Of a stretch of DNA of 64,000 nt, positions 51,518 through 60,388 are shown one piece after another. Both the position numbers and the translations under genes were made by a program. This stretch comes from Frankia sp. AiPa1 (lineage in GTDB: Bacteria > Actinomycetota > Actinomycetes > Frankiales > Frankiaceae). Location of the stretch: the NCBI RefSeq assembly GCF_023243075.1, contig NZ_JALKFZ020000142.1, forward strand, positions 94,366 to 158,365. Reading direction: 5' to 3'. Each line of letters starts with the position of its first letter. The stretch's first letter is position 1. The notes beneath the pieces are model-generated. The model worked only from the letters and a program-made list of their open reading frames with translations, had not been told where the DNA came from and did no database searches.

Positions 51518-53668
51518 GTGACGGACGGTGCGCGACGGGCCGACTGGGAGGACAGTCAGCGTCCGCCTCCTAATCGCCGCCCGGGCGACGACGGACCGCC
51601 GGGAAGGCCGTATGCCCGCAGCGGTCTTTCCCCTCATCCCCCGACGGACATGGGCCACGGTCGGTCGAACAACCCCGAGCCCGGGTATGGGCCGCCGAGC
51701 CCGCCCGCGGGTGGCTACGGCGGCCCTCCCGAACCCGGTGGCTACCGCCCTGATCCTGGGGGCTACCGCGCCGATCCCGGTGGCTACGATCCCGGTGGCT
51801 ACCGGCCCGGATCCGCGGCGCAGTCCTACGGGGCCGCGCCGCCCGATGACAACGGCTATGGGCCGCCGGGCGCGCTCTACGGCCGCACCCGTGACGCTGA
51901 CAGCTCCGGGTGGTCCGCGCGGCTCGAATCCGACCCGTCTCTGACCGGTTTCGGTCCGCCTGGTTTCCCCGCGCCCGCGACATCGACATCGGGGCCACCC
52001 TCTGGGCGGTTCGCCCCGTCCAGGCCCGCACCGTCCCCGGCTCCCCCACCGTCCAGCCCGCCGCCCGAAGGCCTGGCGGGTCCCGGCACGACGTCGGTGC
52101 GCCGGGCGCTGGTTCCGCCCGTCGGCGGCCGACGCGGCGATACCACCGGGAGCCGGACAAACCGGACCGGCCGCGGCGCGGGCCGGGAAGGCAACGGGCC
52201 GGCCCGCGGGGGACGGGAAGGCAACGGGCCGGCCCGCGGGGGCCTGGGCCCGGCGCCGGAAGCCATCCGTGGGGGTCCCGGCGGCCGAGGCAGCCCAGGG
52301 GGGCGGTCCGCAGGACCCCCGGACGCGGCAGCCACCGGGCTGTTCTCCCGGCAGCCGGGCGGCCGTCCCGACCGGCAGAACCGTCCGGACACGCGCGGCG
52401 ATCTCGATCCACGCGGCGGCGTGGGCCAGCGCGGCGGTCCGGATCCGCGCCGCAGGACTGACCAGCCTGGCCAGGGACGCCGCCCGGGCCAGGCTGATCC
52501 GCGACGGGTCGGAGCGCGTCGCCCCGACCCGGTCGCGGACCCGTCCATGACCGTTGTCGGTCGACGAGGCGGAGCGCGCGGTGACTTTCCGGTGGCGCGT
52601 CGTTCAGGCGGCCCGTTGACCGCGGCGATGGGGCGAGACCGCGCCGGCTCCGGCGTCGACCTCGATCCGGGCGATCCCGCGGCAGCCGGCTCCGCCTACA
52701 ACGGCAGGTCCACCGGTGGCCGGTCTGCTGGTGCCAGGTCCGCCTATGACGGGGTGTCGGATGGCAACGGCCGAGGTCCCCGCGCCGACCGGAACCCCCG
52801 TACCGGTGCTCGAGTTCTCGTCGGTGGGCGGTTCGGCACCGATGGCCGGTGGGACGAGGACGGACGGCTCGCCGACGACGGGTTCGACGAGGACGACCGG
52901 CTCGACGAGGACGAGGACGACGTCGTCCTCGGTGGTCGCCGCGGCGGGCGCTCCGCCGCGGCGCGGTCAGCTCCGGCCGGCGAGTCGATGTCGTTCCTGC
53001 GTCGCCTCGGAGTCGCTCTGGTGGTCCTGACCGTGGCGCTTGGCGTCGGGGTGGGCGCGGGAGTGGTCTGGGAGAAGGTGCACCCGAGCGGGCGGACCGC
53101 CGCGTCGGGTACGGGCACGCCGAGCTCAGCGCCCACCACGGTCCCCGCCGCCAACGCCACACCGACCTCCGCGGCCTCGTCAGCCTCGTCGGGCACGTCC
53201 GGCGTCGCTCAGGTGGCAGTACCGTCCGACTGGGTGGCGGCGACCGATCCGACGGTGAAGGCGACGTTCTCCCATCCGCCGGTCTGGAAGCAGCGTCGGG
53301 ACAATACCGGGGTCTTCTATGGCGAGCCCGGCACCGCCTCCGAGTTCGGGCCCACGATGATCGGGGTCGCCCGGGTCAACGGCTCCGACACGACGGCGGC
53401 GCTGAACACGGTGCAGGCGGGCGAGTTCACCGGCGTGTCCGGGCTGACCAGGGAACGCTCCGGCCCGGCAACCGACTCCAGCGGCCAGCCGACCCAGGAA
53501 CTCGCCGGCTCATACGACCGCGAGGGTCAGCGGGTCTCCTATCTGATGCGGACGGTCTCGGTGAACGGCGCGGTCTACGTTCTGATCGCCAGGGTGTCCA
53601 CGAGCGCGTCGGCCACTCTCAGCGCGTTGATGGGAGCGCTGCGCACCTCCTTCTCTCCGGCGGCCTGA
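51518..53668 (+). CDS. Membrane-anchored protein with Pro/Gly/Arg-rich cytoplasmic domain
   Basis: About 716 residues. The first ~480 are disordered: GGYRPDPGGY-type repeats to residue ~110, then Arg/Gly/Pro-rich and later acidic patches (DEDDRLDEDEDDVV). One membrane helix (FLRRLGVALVVLTVALGVGV) lies near 495-520. The outer ~190 residues form a folded domain: VPSDWVAATDPTVKATFSHP, WKQRRDNTGVFYGEPG and QRVSYLMRTVSVNGAVYVLI. The outer part resembles sensor domains found behind actinobacterial Ser/Thr kinases, but no kinase is fused here. Function unknown. GTG 51518 follows GGAGG at 7 nt. Confidence 0.7.
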   Translation: MTDGARRADWEDSQRPPPNRRPGDDGPPGRPYARSGLSPHPPTDMGHGRSNNPEPGYGPPSPPAGGYGGPPEPGGYRPDPGGYRADPGGYDPGGYRPGSAAQSYGAAPPDDNGYGPPGALYGRTRDADSSGWSARLESDPSLTGFGPPGFPAPATSTSGPPSGRFAPSRPAPSPAPPPSSPPPEGLAGPGTTSVRRALVPPVGGRRGDTTGSRTNRTGRGAGREGNGPARGGREGNGPARGGLGPAPEAIRGGPGGRGSPGGRSAGPPDAAATGLFSRQPGGRPDRQNRPDTRGDLDPRGGVGQRGGPDPRRRTDQPGQGRRPGQADPRRVGARRPDPVADPSMTVVGRRGGARGDFPVARRSGGPLTAAMGRDRAGSGVDLDPGDPAAAGSAYNGRSTGGRSAGARSAYDGVSDGNGRGPRADRNPRTGARVLVGGRFGTDGRWDEDGRLADDGFDEDDRLDEDEDDVVLGGRRGGRSAAARSAPAGESMSFLRRLGVALVVLTVALGVGVGAGVVWEKVHPSGRTAASGTGTPSSAPTTVPAANATPTSAASSASSGTSGVAQVAVPSDWVAATDPTVKATFSHPPVWKQRRDNTGVFYGEPGTASEFGPTMIGVARVNGSDTTAALNTVQAGEFTGVSGLTRERSGPATDSSGQPTQELAGSYDREGQRVSYLMRTVSVNGAVYVLIARVSTSASATLSALMGALRTSFSPAA

Positions 53669-53741
53669 GCGGTTGCGGGCCGGAGCTCCTCTCATCGGTG
53701 CTGGCGCGGTGTCCAGGGGTCCGGTGTCCGATGTCCGGTGG

Positions 53742-54824
53742 TCAGATCCGGGGGGCTGGCCGGGCCGAGCGTGCCGGCGCGAGCAGATTCCAGATCACCC
53801 CGGCGGTGGCGAAGGCGGCCTGGCCGGTCCGGGGTGGCCAGCCGTGCCCCATCGTGGGCATGAGGTATTCGACGACCTGGGCCGTTGACGTGCACTGTGC
53901 CTCCCGCCGCAACACCACGAGCCCCGAGGCGGCTCCGGTCGACGTGGTGGTGCCCGCACTGGGTGTGACCGCGCCGTCGGGGACCGCGGAGGCCGGCGAG
54001 GAGTTCGAGGTCAAGGGCACGCCGTACCCGTCTGTCAGCACGGTGTCGCCGGGAGCGTTCGGTAGGGGGCAGCCGTCCTCCGCCCGGAACGGTGCCAGGC
54101 TCTCCTCGACCGGTGTGATAGCCGTGTTCAGCACGGGTGACCAGGGCGTTCCCTGATAGGGGACGTGCTGGTCCGCGCCACCGTGGATGGCGACCGCGGT
54201 CAGCGGCGCGCTCGGATGGCACTGGGTGATCTGCCGGCTGGCCGAGACGACCGCGATGCCGGCCAGCTCGTCGCCGTGTTCACAGGCATACCGATAGGCG
54301 AGCATCCCGCCGTTGGACAGACCGACCAGGCTGACGCGGGCCCGGTCGATCGGATAGTTCGCACTGATGTGGGCGATCAGCGAGCGCAGCCAGCCGACGT
54401 CGTCCACGTTGCCGGCGGAGGCGACGTCGCAGCAGGTGCCGGCGTTCCACGCCTTGCCGATCCCATCGGGGTAGACGACGGCGAGCCCGGCGGCGTGGGC
54501 CAGACCGTCGAGATCCCAGTTCGCCTTCGGGTCCATGCCGTCGTAGTGCAGGCTGTGCAACGCGACGATCAGGGGATAGGGCTCGGGCGTGCCGGGCGGC
54601 GGCAGGGTGATCCGTAGCGGCATGCCCCGGCCGGACCGCTCGAACGCGTCAGGCCCGCTTGTCGGTGTGGCAGTGGGTGTGGTCCTGGAGGCCACACCGC
54701 CGCGTCGTGATCCACCAAACGCGCCACAGCCTGTAACCGCCAGCAGGGCGGGAACGAGGATGACAAGGAGCCAGACCGCGGCGACCCGGTGGCGACGAAC
54801 GGCTGGCACGCAGGCCATTGTCAC
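53742..54824 (-). CDS. Secreted esterase lipoprotein (PHB-depolymerase/LpqC type)
   Basis: About 360 residues. Signal peptide and lipobox VTGC near residue 33 anchor it outside the cell. The alpha/beta hydrolase core: YPLIVALHSLHYDGMD, GLAVVYPDGIGKAWNAGTCC, the nucleophile elbow VSLVGLSNGGMLAYRYACEH with the catalytic Ser, IHGGADQHVPYQG with the acid, and a C-terminal His in MPTMGHGWPP. This matches the Esterase_PHB family that includes mycobacterial LpqC. It probably cleaves an ester polymer or cell-surface ester; the substrate is unknown. Convergent with the Pro/Gly-rich gene. Confidence 0.87.
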   Translation of the reverse strand: MTMACVPAVRRHRVAAVWLLVILVPALLAVTGCGAFGGSRRGGVASRTTPTATPTSGPDAFERSGRGMPLRITLPPPGTPEPYPLIVALHSLHYDGMDPKANWDLDGLAHAAGLAVVYPDGIGKAWNAGTCCDVASAGNVDDVGWLRSLIAHISANYPIDRARVSLVGLSNGGMLAYRYACEHGDELAGIAVVSASRQITQCHPSAPLTAVAIHGGADQHVPYQGTPWSPVLNTAITPVEESLAPFRAEDGCPLPNAPGDTVLTDGYGVPLTSNSSPASAVPDGAVTPSAGTTTSTGAASGLVVLRREAQCTSTAQVVEYLMPTMGHGWPPRTGQAAFATAGVIWNLLAPARSARPAPRI

Positions 54825-54845
54825 CCGTCAGTCGGCCCAGCGACG

Positions 54846-55256
54846 TCAGCGGTGCCGGTGATTACTCTTCGTGTTGGAGCTGCTACGAGCGAGGTCACCT
54901 TCGGGGGCGCGGACCACATTGAGCCGTGGCCGCTCGGGCGGCACGGTCGCGTTGCGCCGCCCAGCCACCCGCGCGGGCGGTGGGGGCGTGCTCTCCGCCG
55001 CGGTGCGGTACCGGTCGAACGCCTCCTGGGCTCGACTTTCGAGGTCGTCCACGAGCGCCAGTGATTCGCGCACCCGCCGCTCCCCCGCGGGCCCGGCGGC
55101 CAACAGGTCGGACAGACAGTTGTCCACCGCGCGCCGCGCGGCCAGCCAGCCGAGAAGCAACCGGGAACGCTCAAGATCCGAGAGCTGGTCCACCGAGATG
55201 TCCCTCCGCCCGCCACTCGTGACGTGGATAGTGCCGCTGCCGCGACGATCGGTCAT
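54846..55256 (-). CDS. Hypothetical protein with helical core
   Basis: About 136 residues. A helical core DISVDQLSDLERSRLLLGWL, AARRAVDNCLSDLLAAG and VRESLALVDDLESRAQEAFD is followed by a Pro/Arg-rich tail. No motif is recognised. The first 20 residues (SGTIHVTSGGRRD) are less convincing, and GTG at SVDQ may be the true start. It lies 21 bp upstream of the esterase gene on the same strand and may be co-transcribed. Confidence is limited because the gene is short. Confidence 0.5.
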   Translation of the reverse strand: MTDRRGSGTIHVTSGGRRDISVDQLSDLERSRLLLGWLAARRAVDNCLSDLLAAGPAGERRVRESLALVDDLESRAQEAFDRYRTAAESTPPPPARVAGRRNATVPPERPRLNVVRAPEGDLARSSSNTKSNHRHR

Positions 55257-55504
55257 GAGGAGATCGCCAGCGGATCTCCTGGGCTGTGCCGGGTGTCCGG
55301 GTCAGGGCGATGTGGATGGTTCCGGGCGGCGGTCGGCCGTCGGCATCCCGTCCGTTTCCAGAGTGCCCCACGCGCGGGCCGGGCGCGCCGTAGTTCGCCC
55401 AACGCACATCCACGGGTGCTCCTCCATCGGGCGGAGTAGGTGCGGACGGTGGGTCACGGCGCCCTGTCGTGCGAGCGTCGATGAGCGGACTACTCTCCGG
55501 CCGC

Positions 55505-56884
55505 ATGACGATGTCGGTCTGCTGGCTTCGGCGGGACCTGCGGCTCGGGGACAACCCGGCGCTGTGCGCCGCCGGCCGGGACGGCGACGAGGTCCTGGTC
55601 CTGTTCGTGCTGGACGACGCGCTGCGCCGGCCAGCCGGCGCGGTCCGCCTCGCCTTCCTTTACCGCTGTCTGCGGGAGCTCGACGAGAGCCTGTCCGGCC
55701 GCCTGTGCGTGCGGGTCGGTGATCCGGCCCGGATCGTCCCGGAGGTGGCTTCGGCCGTCGATGCCCGGCGGGTGCACATCGCCGCCGATCACGGCCCATA
55801 TGGGCGACGCCGCGACGACGCCGTGCGGCGGGTGCTGGAGTCCGACGGCCGGGAGCTGGTGGCCACCGGCTCCCCGTACGCGGTCACGCCGGGCCGTCTG
55901 CGCACCGCCTCCGGTACGCCCTTTCGCGTGTTCACCCCCTTCTCCCGGGCCTGGGCCGCCCATGGCTGGCGTGCGCCCGTGCCGGAACCCGCCGGTACCC
56001 GCTGGGCCGCCTGGTCCGGCGACGGCATCCCGGACGACCCGGACCTCGGCGACGTCCGGTTGCCTCCTGCCGGCGAGACTGCCGCCCACCAGCGGCTCGA
56101 CGATTTCCTCGCCGGTTCGCTCACCGGCTACGCCGAGCGCCGAGATGTGCCGGGCGAGGACACCACCTCGCGGCTGTCTCCCTACCTGAAGTACGGCTGC
56201 CTGCATCCCCGCACGATCCTCGCCGTGCTCGCCCAGGCCGAGGGCGGCGGCTCCCATAACGCCCGGGATGTGGAGAGGTTCCGGACGGAGCTGGCCTGGC
56301 GGGAGTTCTATGCCGACGTCCTCGCGGCCAACCCACAGTCCGCTCGCGAGGACCTCACCGACACTCTCGCGGCGATGTCCTACGCCCGCCCCGGCCGGAC
56401 CTTCGAGGCCTGGAAATGGGGCAGGACGGGCTTCCCGATCGTCGACGCCGGCATGCGCCAGCTGCTCGCCGAAGGCTGGCTGCCCAACCGGGTCCGCATG
56501 ATCGAGGCGTCCTTTGTCTGCAAGGACCTGCACGTGCACTGGACGCACGGCGCCCGGTGGTTTCTCGAGCGTCTGGTCGACGGAGATCTCGCCTCCAACA
56601 ATCATGGCTGGCAGTGGACGGCCGGCACCGGCACGGACGCCGCGCCGTACTTCCGGGTTTTCAACCCGGTCGCCCAGGGGCGTACCTATGACCCGGACGG
56701 AACCTACGTGCGCCGATGGATTCCGCAGTTGCGGGACGTGCCGCGCGCGAAGGTGCACGAACCGTGGACACTGCCGGACGGCCCGCCCGCCGGGTATCCG
56801 GAGCCGGTTGTGGATCATGCCGCCGAACGACGCGAGGCCCTCGCCCGCCACGAAGCCGCCCGAACCCCAAGGACCCCCCGATGA
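55505..56884 (+). CDS. phr: Deoxyribodipyrimidine photolyase
   Basis: About 459 residues. N-terminal antenna domain: SVCWLRRDLRLGDNPALCAA. The FAD domain has TTSRLSPYLKYGCLHPRTIL, WREFYADVLAANPQ, GRTGFPIVDAGMRQLLAEGW, NRVRMIEASFVCKDLHVHW and NNHGWQWTAGTGTDAAPYFR with FNPVAQGRTYDPDG, all class I CPD photolyase signatures including the Trp chain to FAD. It repairs UV-induced cyclobutane dimers using blue light. ATG 55505 is chosen; an in-frame ATG six bases on (55511) is equally plausible. Confidence 0.95.
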   Translation: MTMSVCWLRRDLRLGDNPALCAAGRDGDEVLVLFVLDDALRRPAGAVRLAFLYRCLRELDESLSGRLCVRVGDPARIVPEVASAVDARRVHIAADHGPYGRRRDDAVRRVLESDGRELVATGSPYAVTPGRLRTASGTPFRVFTPFSRAWAAHGWRAPVPEPAGTRWAAWSGDGIPDDPDLGDVRLPPAGETAAHQRLDDFLAGSLTGYAERRDVPGEDTTSRLSPYLKYGCLHPRTILAVLAQAEGGGSHNARDVERFRTELAWREFYADVLAANPQSAREDLTDTLAAMSYARPGRTFEAWKWGRTGFPIVDAGMRQLLAEGWLPNRVRMIEASFVCKDLHVHWTHGARWFLERLVDGDLASNNHGWQWTAGTGTDAAPYFRVFNPVAQGRTYDPDGTYVRRWIPQLRDVPRAKVHEPWTLPDGPPAGYPEPVVDHAAERREALARHEAARTPRTPR

Positions 56885-57095
56885 CGCATGTCGGTAATCC
56901 GACAGACCAACTATCCCGTCTTAAGGATCTGAGTCGTGATGATTGGCGACGCTTGTACCTGGGCAGGGAGTACGAGGGCAGGGATCTCCCGCTCCAAGCC
57001 CGGCGGAGAAGTGACGGGCTCCGCCGGAGGTGGTCGCGCCCGCGTGGGATGTGGAGGGCAACTCACGCGTGGCGCGCCACGTTCTGCGGCGACTG

Positions 57096-57974
57096 TCAGG
57101 CGGCGATGTCGACGGGGGTGCCGAGGGGAACCGTCTGGGCCAGGCGCGTGATGGCGTCATTGTTCATTCTGATGCAGCCGTGGCTGACGTCCTTGCCGAT
57201 CAGCCTGGGCTCGTTGGTGCCGTGGATGCCGATCACCGGATCGTGGCCGTCGAACGAGCTCATGGACGTCGAGAAGCCGCTGAGGCCGAAGGCGTACGGC
57301 CCATAGGCACCCTTGGGATTGCGGGGCTGGAGCAGCTCCATGAGATAGAAGCGACCGCCGGGGGTCGGCGTGTCGGAGGTGCCGATCGCCACCGGCTCCA
57401 CGGCTATCACGCCGCCATCGCGCAACACCTGCAACGTGTGACGACCGCGGGAGACCACGATCCGGTACGGCGTTTCGGAGGCGGTCACCTGGTCGGAGCG
57501 GACCCACCCGGTGCTGCCGTTGGGGGCGACCGGCAGCAGGACCTGCCACCAGCCCGGCATCTTCGCCTGAACCAGAAAGACCCGCTTGACCCCGTTCTGG
57601 TTGGGGCTCGCCAGCGTGGATGAGGGCTGGGTGTCGGTCGGCGCGCTGTAGATGTCCACGCTGGTTCCGGAGGCCGTCACGACCGTGCTGTGCCCCTGCC
57701 CGATCCCGGCGACAGCGGCAAGCTGGTTGCGGACCTGCGGAGAGAGGTTCGTGGCAGCGGCCTGGCTGCGGTCCCCGCCACCACCACAGCCGGCAAGCCC
57801 GATCAGTCCGACCAGCAGGACTCCGATGATCGCGACCGTCCGCATGACCGCTGTGCGCATGACCGCCGTGCGCATGAGTGCTGTCGGCGTGACTCCCATG
57901 CGCCGAACGGCGTCGCGCACGTTCGCCGCGCGCATCGCCGTCGCGGGTCGACTCGTGGCCAGCGGCGCGTTCAT
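57096..57974 (-). CDS. Lipoprotein L,D-transpeptidase (YkuD)
   Basis: About 292 residues. The N-terminus carries a triple MRTAV/MRT repeat and then VAIIGVLLVGLIGLAGC, a signal with lipobox LAGC. An SH3-like segment (WWQVLLPVAPNGSTGWVRSD) precedes the YkuD domain: YRIVVSRGRHTLQVLRDG, IGTSDTPTPGGRFYLMELLQ and the catalytic HGTNEPRLIGKDVSHGCIRM with Cys and both His. It makes 3-3 peptidoglycan cross-links. The start at 57974 overlaps the upstream stop as ATGA; any of three later in-frame ATG codons (down to 57845) would give a shorter, more typical lipoprotein signal. Downstream in an operon with the secreted protein. Confidence 0.88.
   Translation of the reverse strand: MNAPLATSRPATAMRAANVRDAVRRMGVTPTALMRTAVMRTAVMRTVAIIGVLLVGLIGLAGCGGGGDRSQAAATNLSPQVRNQLAAVAGIGQGHSTVVTASGTSVDIYSAPTDTQPSSTLASPNQNGVKRVFLVQAKMPGWWQVLLPVAPNGSTGWVRSDQVTASETPYRIVVSRGRHTLQVLRDGGVIAVEPVAIGTSDTPTPGGRFYLMELLQPRNPKGAYGPYAFGLSGFSTSMSSFDGHDPVIGIHGTNEPRLIGKDVSHGCIRMNNDAITRLAQTVPLGTPVDIAA
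57841..57885. repeat. Three 15-bp repeats inside the L,D-transpeptidase signal region
   Basis: Units at 57841-57855 and 57856-57870 differ by one base (CGCATGACCGCTGTG and CGCATGACCGCCGTG); a third, more diverged copy is 57871-57885. On the coding strand each supplies an in-frame ATG. Confidence 0.8.
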
Positions 57975-58789
57975 CCCGTGTAGTAGGGCTCGGCCTGGAC
58001 CGCCCCGGCCGCGGCTGGGGCTGCCGCGGGCAGAGCCGCCGGTAGCGCGGCAGCGGGAAGCGTCGCCGTCGCCCCGCCGCAGTTCGACACGCCGATCGTC
58101 GGGACGGCCACGAGGAGTTCCTTCGTCTCCGCGTCCCAGGGCGAGCCGATCACTGCCAGGGCCTTCGAGGTCAGCGGGATCGTCTGCTGCGGGCCGATGT
58201 CCAGGATGCCGCCGCCGAGGTTCGTGTCGAACCAGCCGAATCCGAAGCTCTTGTCCGAGGCGTTGCGCAGCTGCCAGGACGGCAGCCCGTCGGTGCAGGT
58301 GAACGTCAGGACCAGCGGGTTGACGTCAATGTCCTCGATGCCGTTGATCTCCTTGTCGAACGGCACCCGGAAGGGAAGCAGATCGAGGAAATGGTCGAGG
58401 TTCTCGTCTCCGGTGGAGGCGGCCCCAGTCGACGATGCGGTGGCGCTCGGCGTCGCGGACGCCTCCGGGGGGCCGAGCGGGGTCGCGTCGGCGCTGGTGG
58501 TGGCAGTGCTGTCTGGGGTAAGCCCAGCAACGGCGGGGGTCGTCGTCGATGCGTCGGGGGAGGCGCTTGCTGTCGTCTCGGCGTCCGGCGCACCGGTGGC
58601 GGCGCCAAGGGTGGCGGTCGTGGCAGCGACGGTCGACGGGGTCGCGGACGGGCTTGATGCTCCGGCGGTGGACTCCGTCGGCGTCGACCCGGTGGCCGTC
58701 GGGCTGGCCACGGCAGCCGGTGTCGCCAGCATGATCGCCGCCATGCCGAGGAAGCCGGCCACCACGGCCCGCGTTCCGGTGCTGCGCAT
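57971..58789 (-). CDS. Secreted protein with Ser/Thr/Ala-rich linker, unknown function
   Basis: About 272 residues. Signal peptide RAVVAGFLGMAAIMLATPAA with cleavage near AVASPTA. About 120 residues of Thr/Ser/Ala/Pro follow, then a folded domain ENLDHFLDLLPFRVPFDKEI, VLTFTCTDGLPSWQLRNASD, SFGFGWFDTNLGGGILDIGP, and IPLTSKALAVIGSPWDAETK. Two Cys (FTCTDG and SNCGGA) could form a disulphide. The family is not recognised. ATG 58789 follows GGAGAC at 6 nt. Its stop overlaps the transpeptidase start by 4 bases, so the two are coupled and likely work together at the wall. Confidence 0.75.
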   Translation of the reverse strand: MRSTGTRAVVAGFLGMAAIMLATPAAVASPTATGSTPTESTAGASSPSATPSTVAATTATLGAATGAPDAETTASASPDASTTTPAVAGLTPDSTATTSADATPLGPPEASATPSATASSTGAASTGDENLDHFLDLLPFRVPFDKEINGIEDIDVNPLVLTFTCTDGLPSWQLRNASDKSFGFGWFDTNLGGGILDIGPQQTIPLTSKALAVIGSPWDAETKELLVAVPTIGVSNCGGATATLPAAALPAALPAAAPAAAGAVQAEPYYTG

Positions 58790-59169
58790 GAATCCGTCTC
58801 CTCGACATCTGCCGGATCTGCCGGTTGGACAGGCCCGGCGGTGGACACCACGGCCCGGACGCCTGCGCCGGACCGATGGTCCGGCCGAGTAGGACGCCAA
58901 CGTCTGACCGGCAGGTCTCATCGGACGAAAATGTCTGATCGCGCGGAATGCGTGATCGTGGAGAAGGTAGCAACATCTCAGCAGTCCGCATACCGTCGGG
59001 TCTGGCGTAGCGTGACCGTTGGGCGAAGAACGTACCGGTCCGCCGCCCCCCGCGCGGGTGCGTCCGTACGCGGACTGATCCGCGAGTCGCGTCATTCGCG
59101 AGTCGGTGTCGCCAGACTGGACGGGAGGCGAGAGGTGCCGACCTGGACGGAGCGGAATCGGCGCCGCGG
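58790..59169. other. 380-bp gap
   Basis: It lies upstream of the secreted-protein operon and past the pdxH stop. No gene, repeat or hairpin is evident. Confidence 0.4.
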
Positions 59170-59904
59170 TCAGGGTGACAGCCGCTCGATGATCCAGCGC
59201 TCCGGATCGTCGCTGGTCCGGCGGTAGCGCAGGCGGTCGTGCAGGCGGTCGGAGCGACCTTGCCAGAATTCGACGGTTTCCGGGACAAGCCGCAGTCCGC
59301 CCCAGAACGAGGGGGTCGGCACGGGGGTGCCGACCGGCCACCGCTCGGCGAGACGCGCGGCCCGGTCGTCAAGCCTGGCGCGGGAATCAATGATCTCGGA
59401 CTGATGACTCGCCCAGGCGCCGAGCTGAGAGCCCCTGGGACGAGAGGTGAAATAACGCTCGGTCTCCACCCGGCTGACGCGCTCGATCGACCCGACGACC
59501 ACGACCTGGCGCTGCAGCGCGTACCAGGGAAGGACGAGGGACCCGTACGGGTTCTCGGCGCTTTCCCGCGCTTTGCGGGAGCCGTAGTTCGTGTACACCA
59601 CGAGGCCCCGGTGGTCGAACGCCTTGATCAGTACAGTGCGGGCGCTGGGTCGGCCGGCGGCCGACGCGGTGGCCAGGACGGCCGCGTTCGCCTCGGCAAC
59701 GGCACTTGGTCGGCTGGGCGGGTTGTCGCCACGGGCGGCGCCGACCGCGTCCGCGAACCAGCGGGCGAACTGCTCCGTCCAGGTCGGCGCGAGCTGGCGG
59801 ACGTCGAGGCCGTCACTCGCGTAGGACCGGCGTAGCCCGGCGAGGTTCGGTGGTGCGCTGTCGCCGGCTGGCGATCCAATGTCAGGGTGTGGGGAGCTGG
59901 ACAC
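59170..59904 (-). CDS. pdxH: Pyridoxamine 5'-phosphate oxidase
   Basis: About 244 residues, slightly longer than the ~220 typical because of ~20 N-terminal residues. Blocks: RPSARTVLIKAFDHRGLVVY (FMN), TNYGSRKARESAENPYGSLV, LQRQVVVVGSIERVSRVETE, YFTSRPRGSQLGAWASHQSE, and the C-terminal FWGGLRLVPETVEFWQGRSD with RLHDRLRY. It makes pyridoxal phosphate from PNP or PMP using FMN and oxygen. The product supplies cofactor for the serC product encoded 2.5 kb away. Confidence 0.95.
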   Translation of the reverse strand: MSSSPHPDIGSPAGDSAPPNLAGLRRSYASDGLDVRQLAPTWTEQFARWFADAVGAARGDNPPSRPSAVAEANAAVLATASAAGRPSARTVLIKAFDHRGLVVYTNYGSRKARESAENPYGSLVLPWYALQRQVVVVGSIERVSRVETERYFTSRPRGSQLGAWASHQSEIIDSRARLDDRAARLAERWPVGTPVPTPSFWGGLRLVPETVEFWQGRSDRLHDRLRYRRTSDDPERWIIERLSP

Positions 59905-60001
59905 TCCTCGGATCGTGCCAGCTCAGCCCGATCGGCCGCTGATGGTCGGCCGCTGGGCGCGGGCGGTGGCGAGTGCCCTCGGCCGTGCGGCCGGGGGAGC
60001 C

Positions 60002-60388
60002 TCAGTTCAGCTCGCGCAGGATGGCCGCGACGCCGCGCTCCCAGTCGGTGGTCAGGTCGGTGCAGGGGCGTCCGCCGAGCCGAACCGGAGCATCAGTTCC
60101 GGACAGGATGGCGGGCAGAAACTCGATTCCGCGATGTCCGAGTTCGGTAGCGAGTTCCGGGAGAAACTCCTGGGCGACCCAGGGTGCGTGAATTCCGAGG
60201 GTCGAATGGCCGAGCACGAGAAAGTTCGCCGCGGCCAGGGCTTCGTTCATGAACATGGGCACGGTGTCACCGATGCGGATTTCCCACCGGTCGAGGTGCA
60301 CCGCATGGCCCACGGCGTGGACGGCCCGCCCCAGGCGAGCGGCGGTGGCGACGTCCGCCGCACGGTGACTGATGAAGACGGCTGCCAT
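60002..60388 (-). CDS. Solitary TIR-domain protein
   Basis: About 128 residues, one TIR_2-type domain with no extra module: MAAVFISHRAADVATAARLG (strand A and following helix), HAVHLDRWEIRIGDTVPMFM (the WEI-x-x-GD loop whose Glu is often catalytic in NAD-cleaving TIRs), NFLVLGHSTLGIHAPWVAQE and LPAILSGTDAPVRLGGRPC. Bacterial TIRs are often NADases in defence (Thoeris and relatives) or toxins. No partner ThsA-like, STING, or Sir2 gene is next to it; upstream on its strand is a ~950-bp gap. Could also be a domesticated or decaying gene. Confidence 0.7.
   Translation of the reverse strand: MAAVFISHRAADVATAARLGRAVHAVGHAVHLDRWEIRIGDTVPMFMNEALAAANFLVLGHSTLGIHAPWVAQEFLPELATELGHRGIEFLPAILSGTDAPVRLGGRPCTDLTTDWERGVAAILRELN

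Noticed and set aside
55171..55554. Second small minus-strand gene overlapping the photolyase start
   Set aside because: It overlaps the photolyase and the following hypothetical gene, and no family text or binding site supports it.
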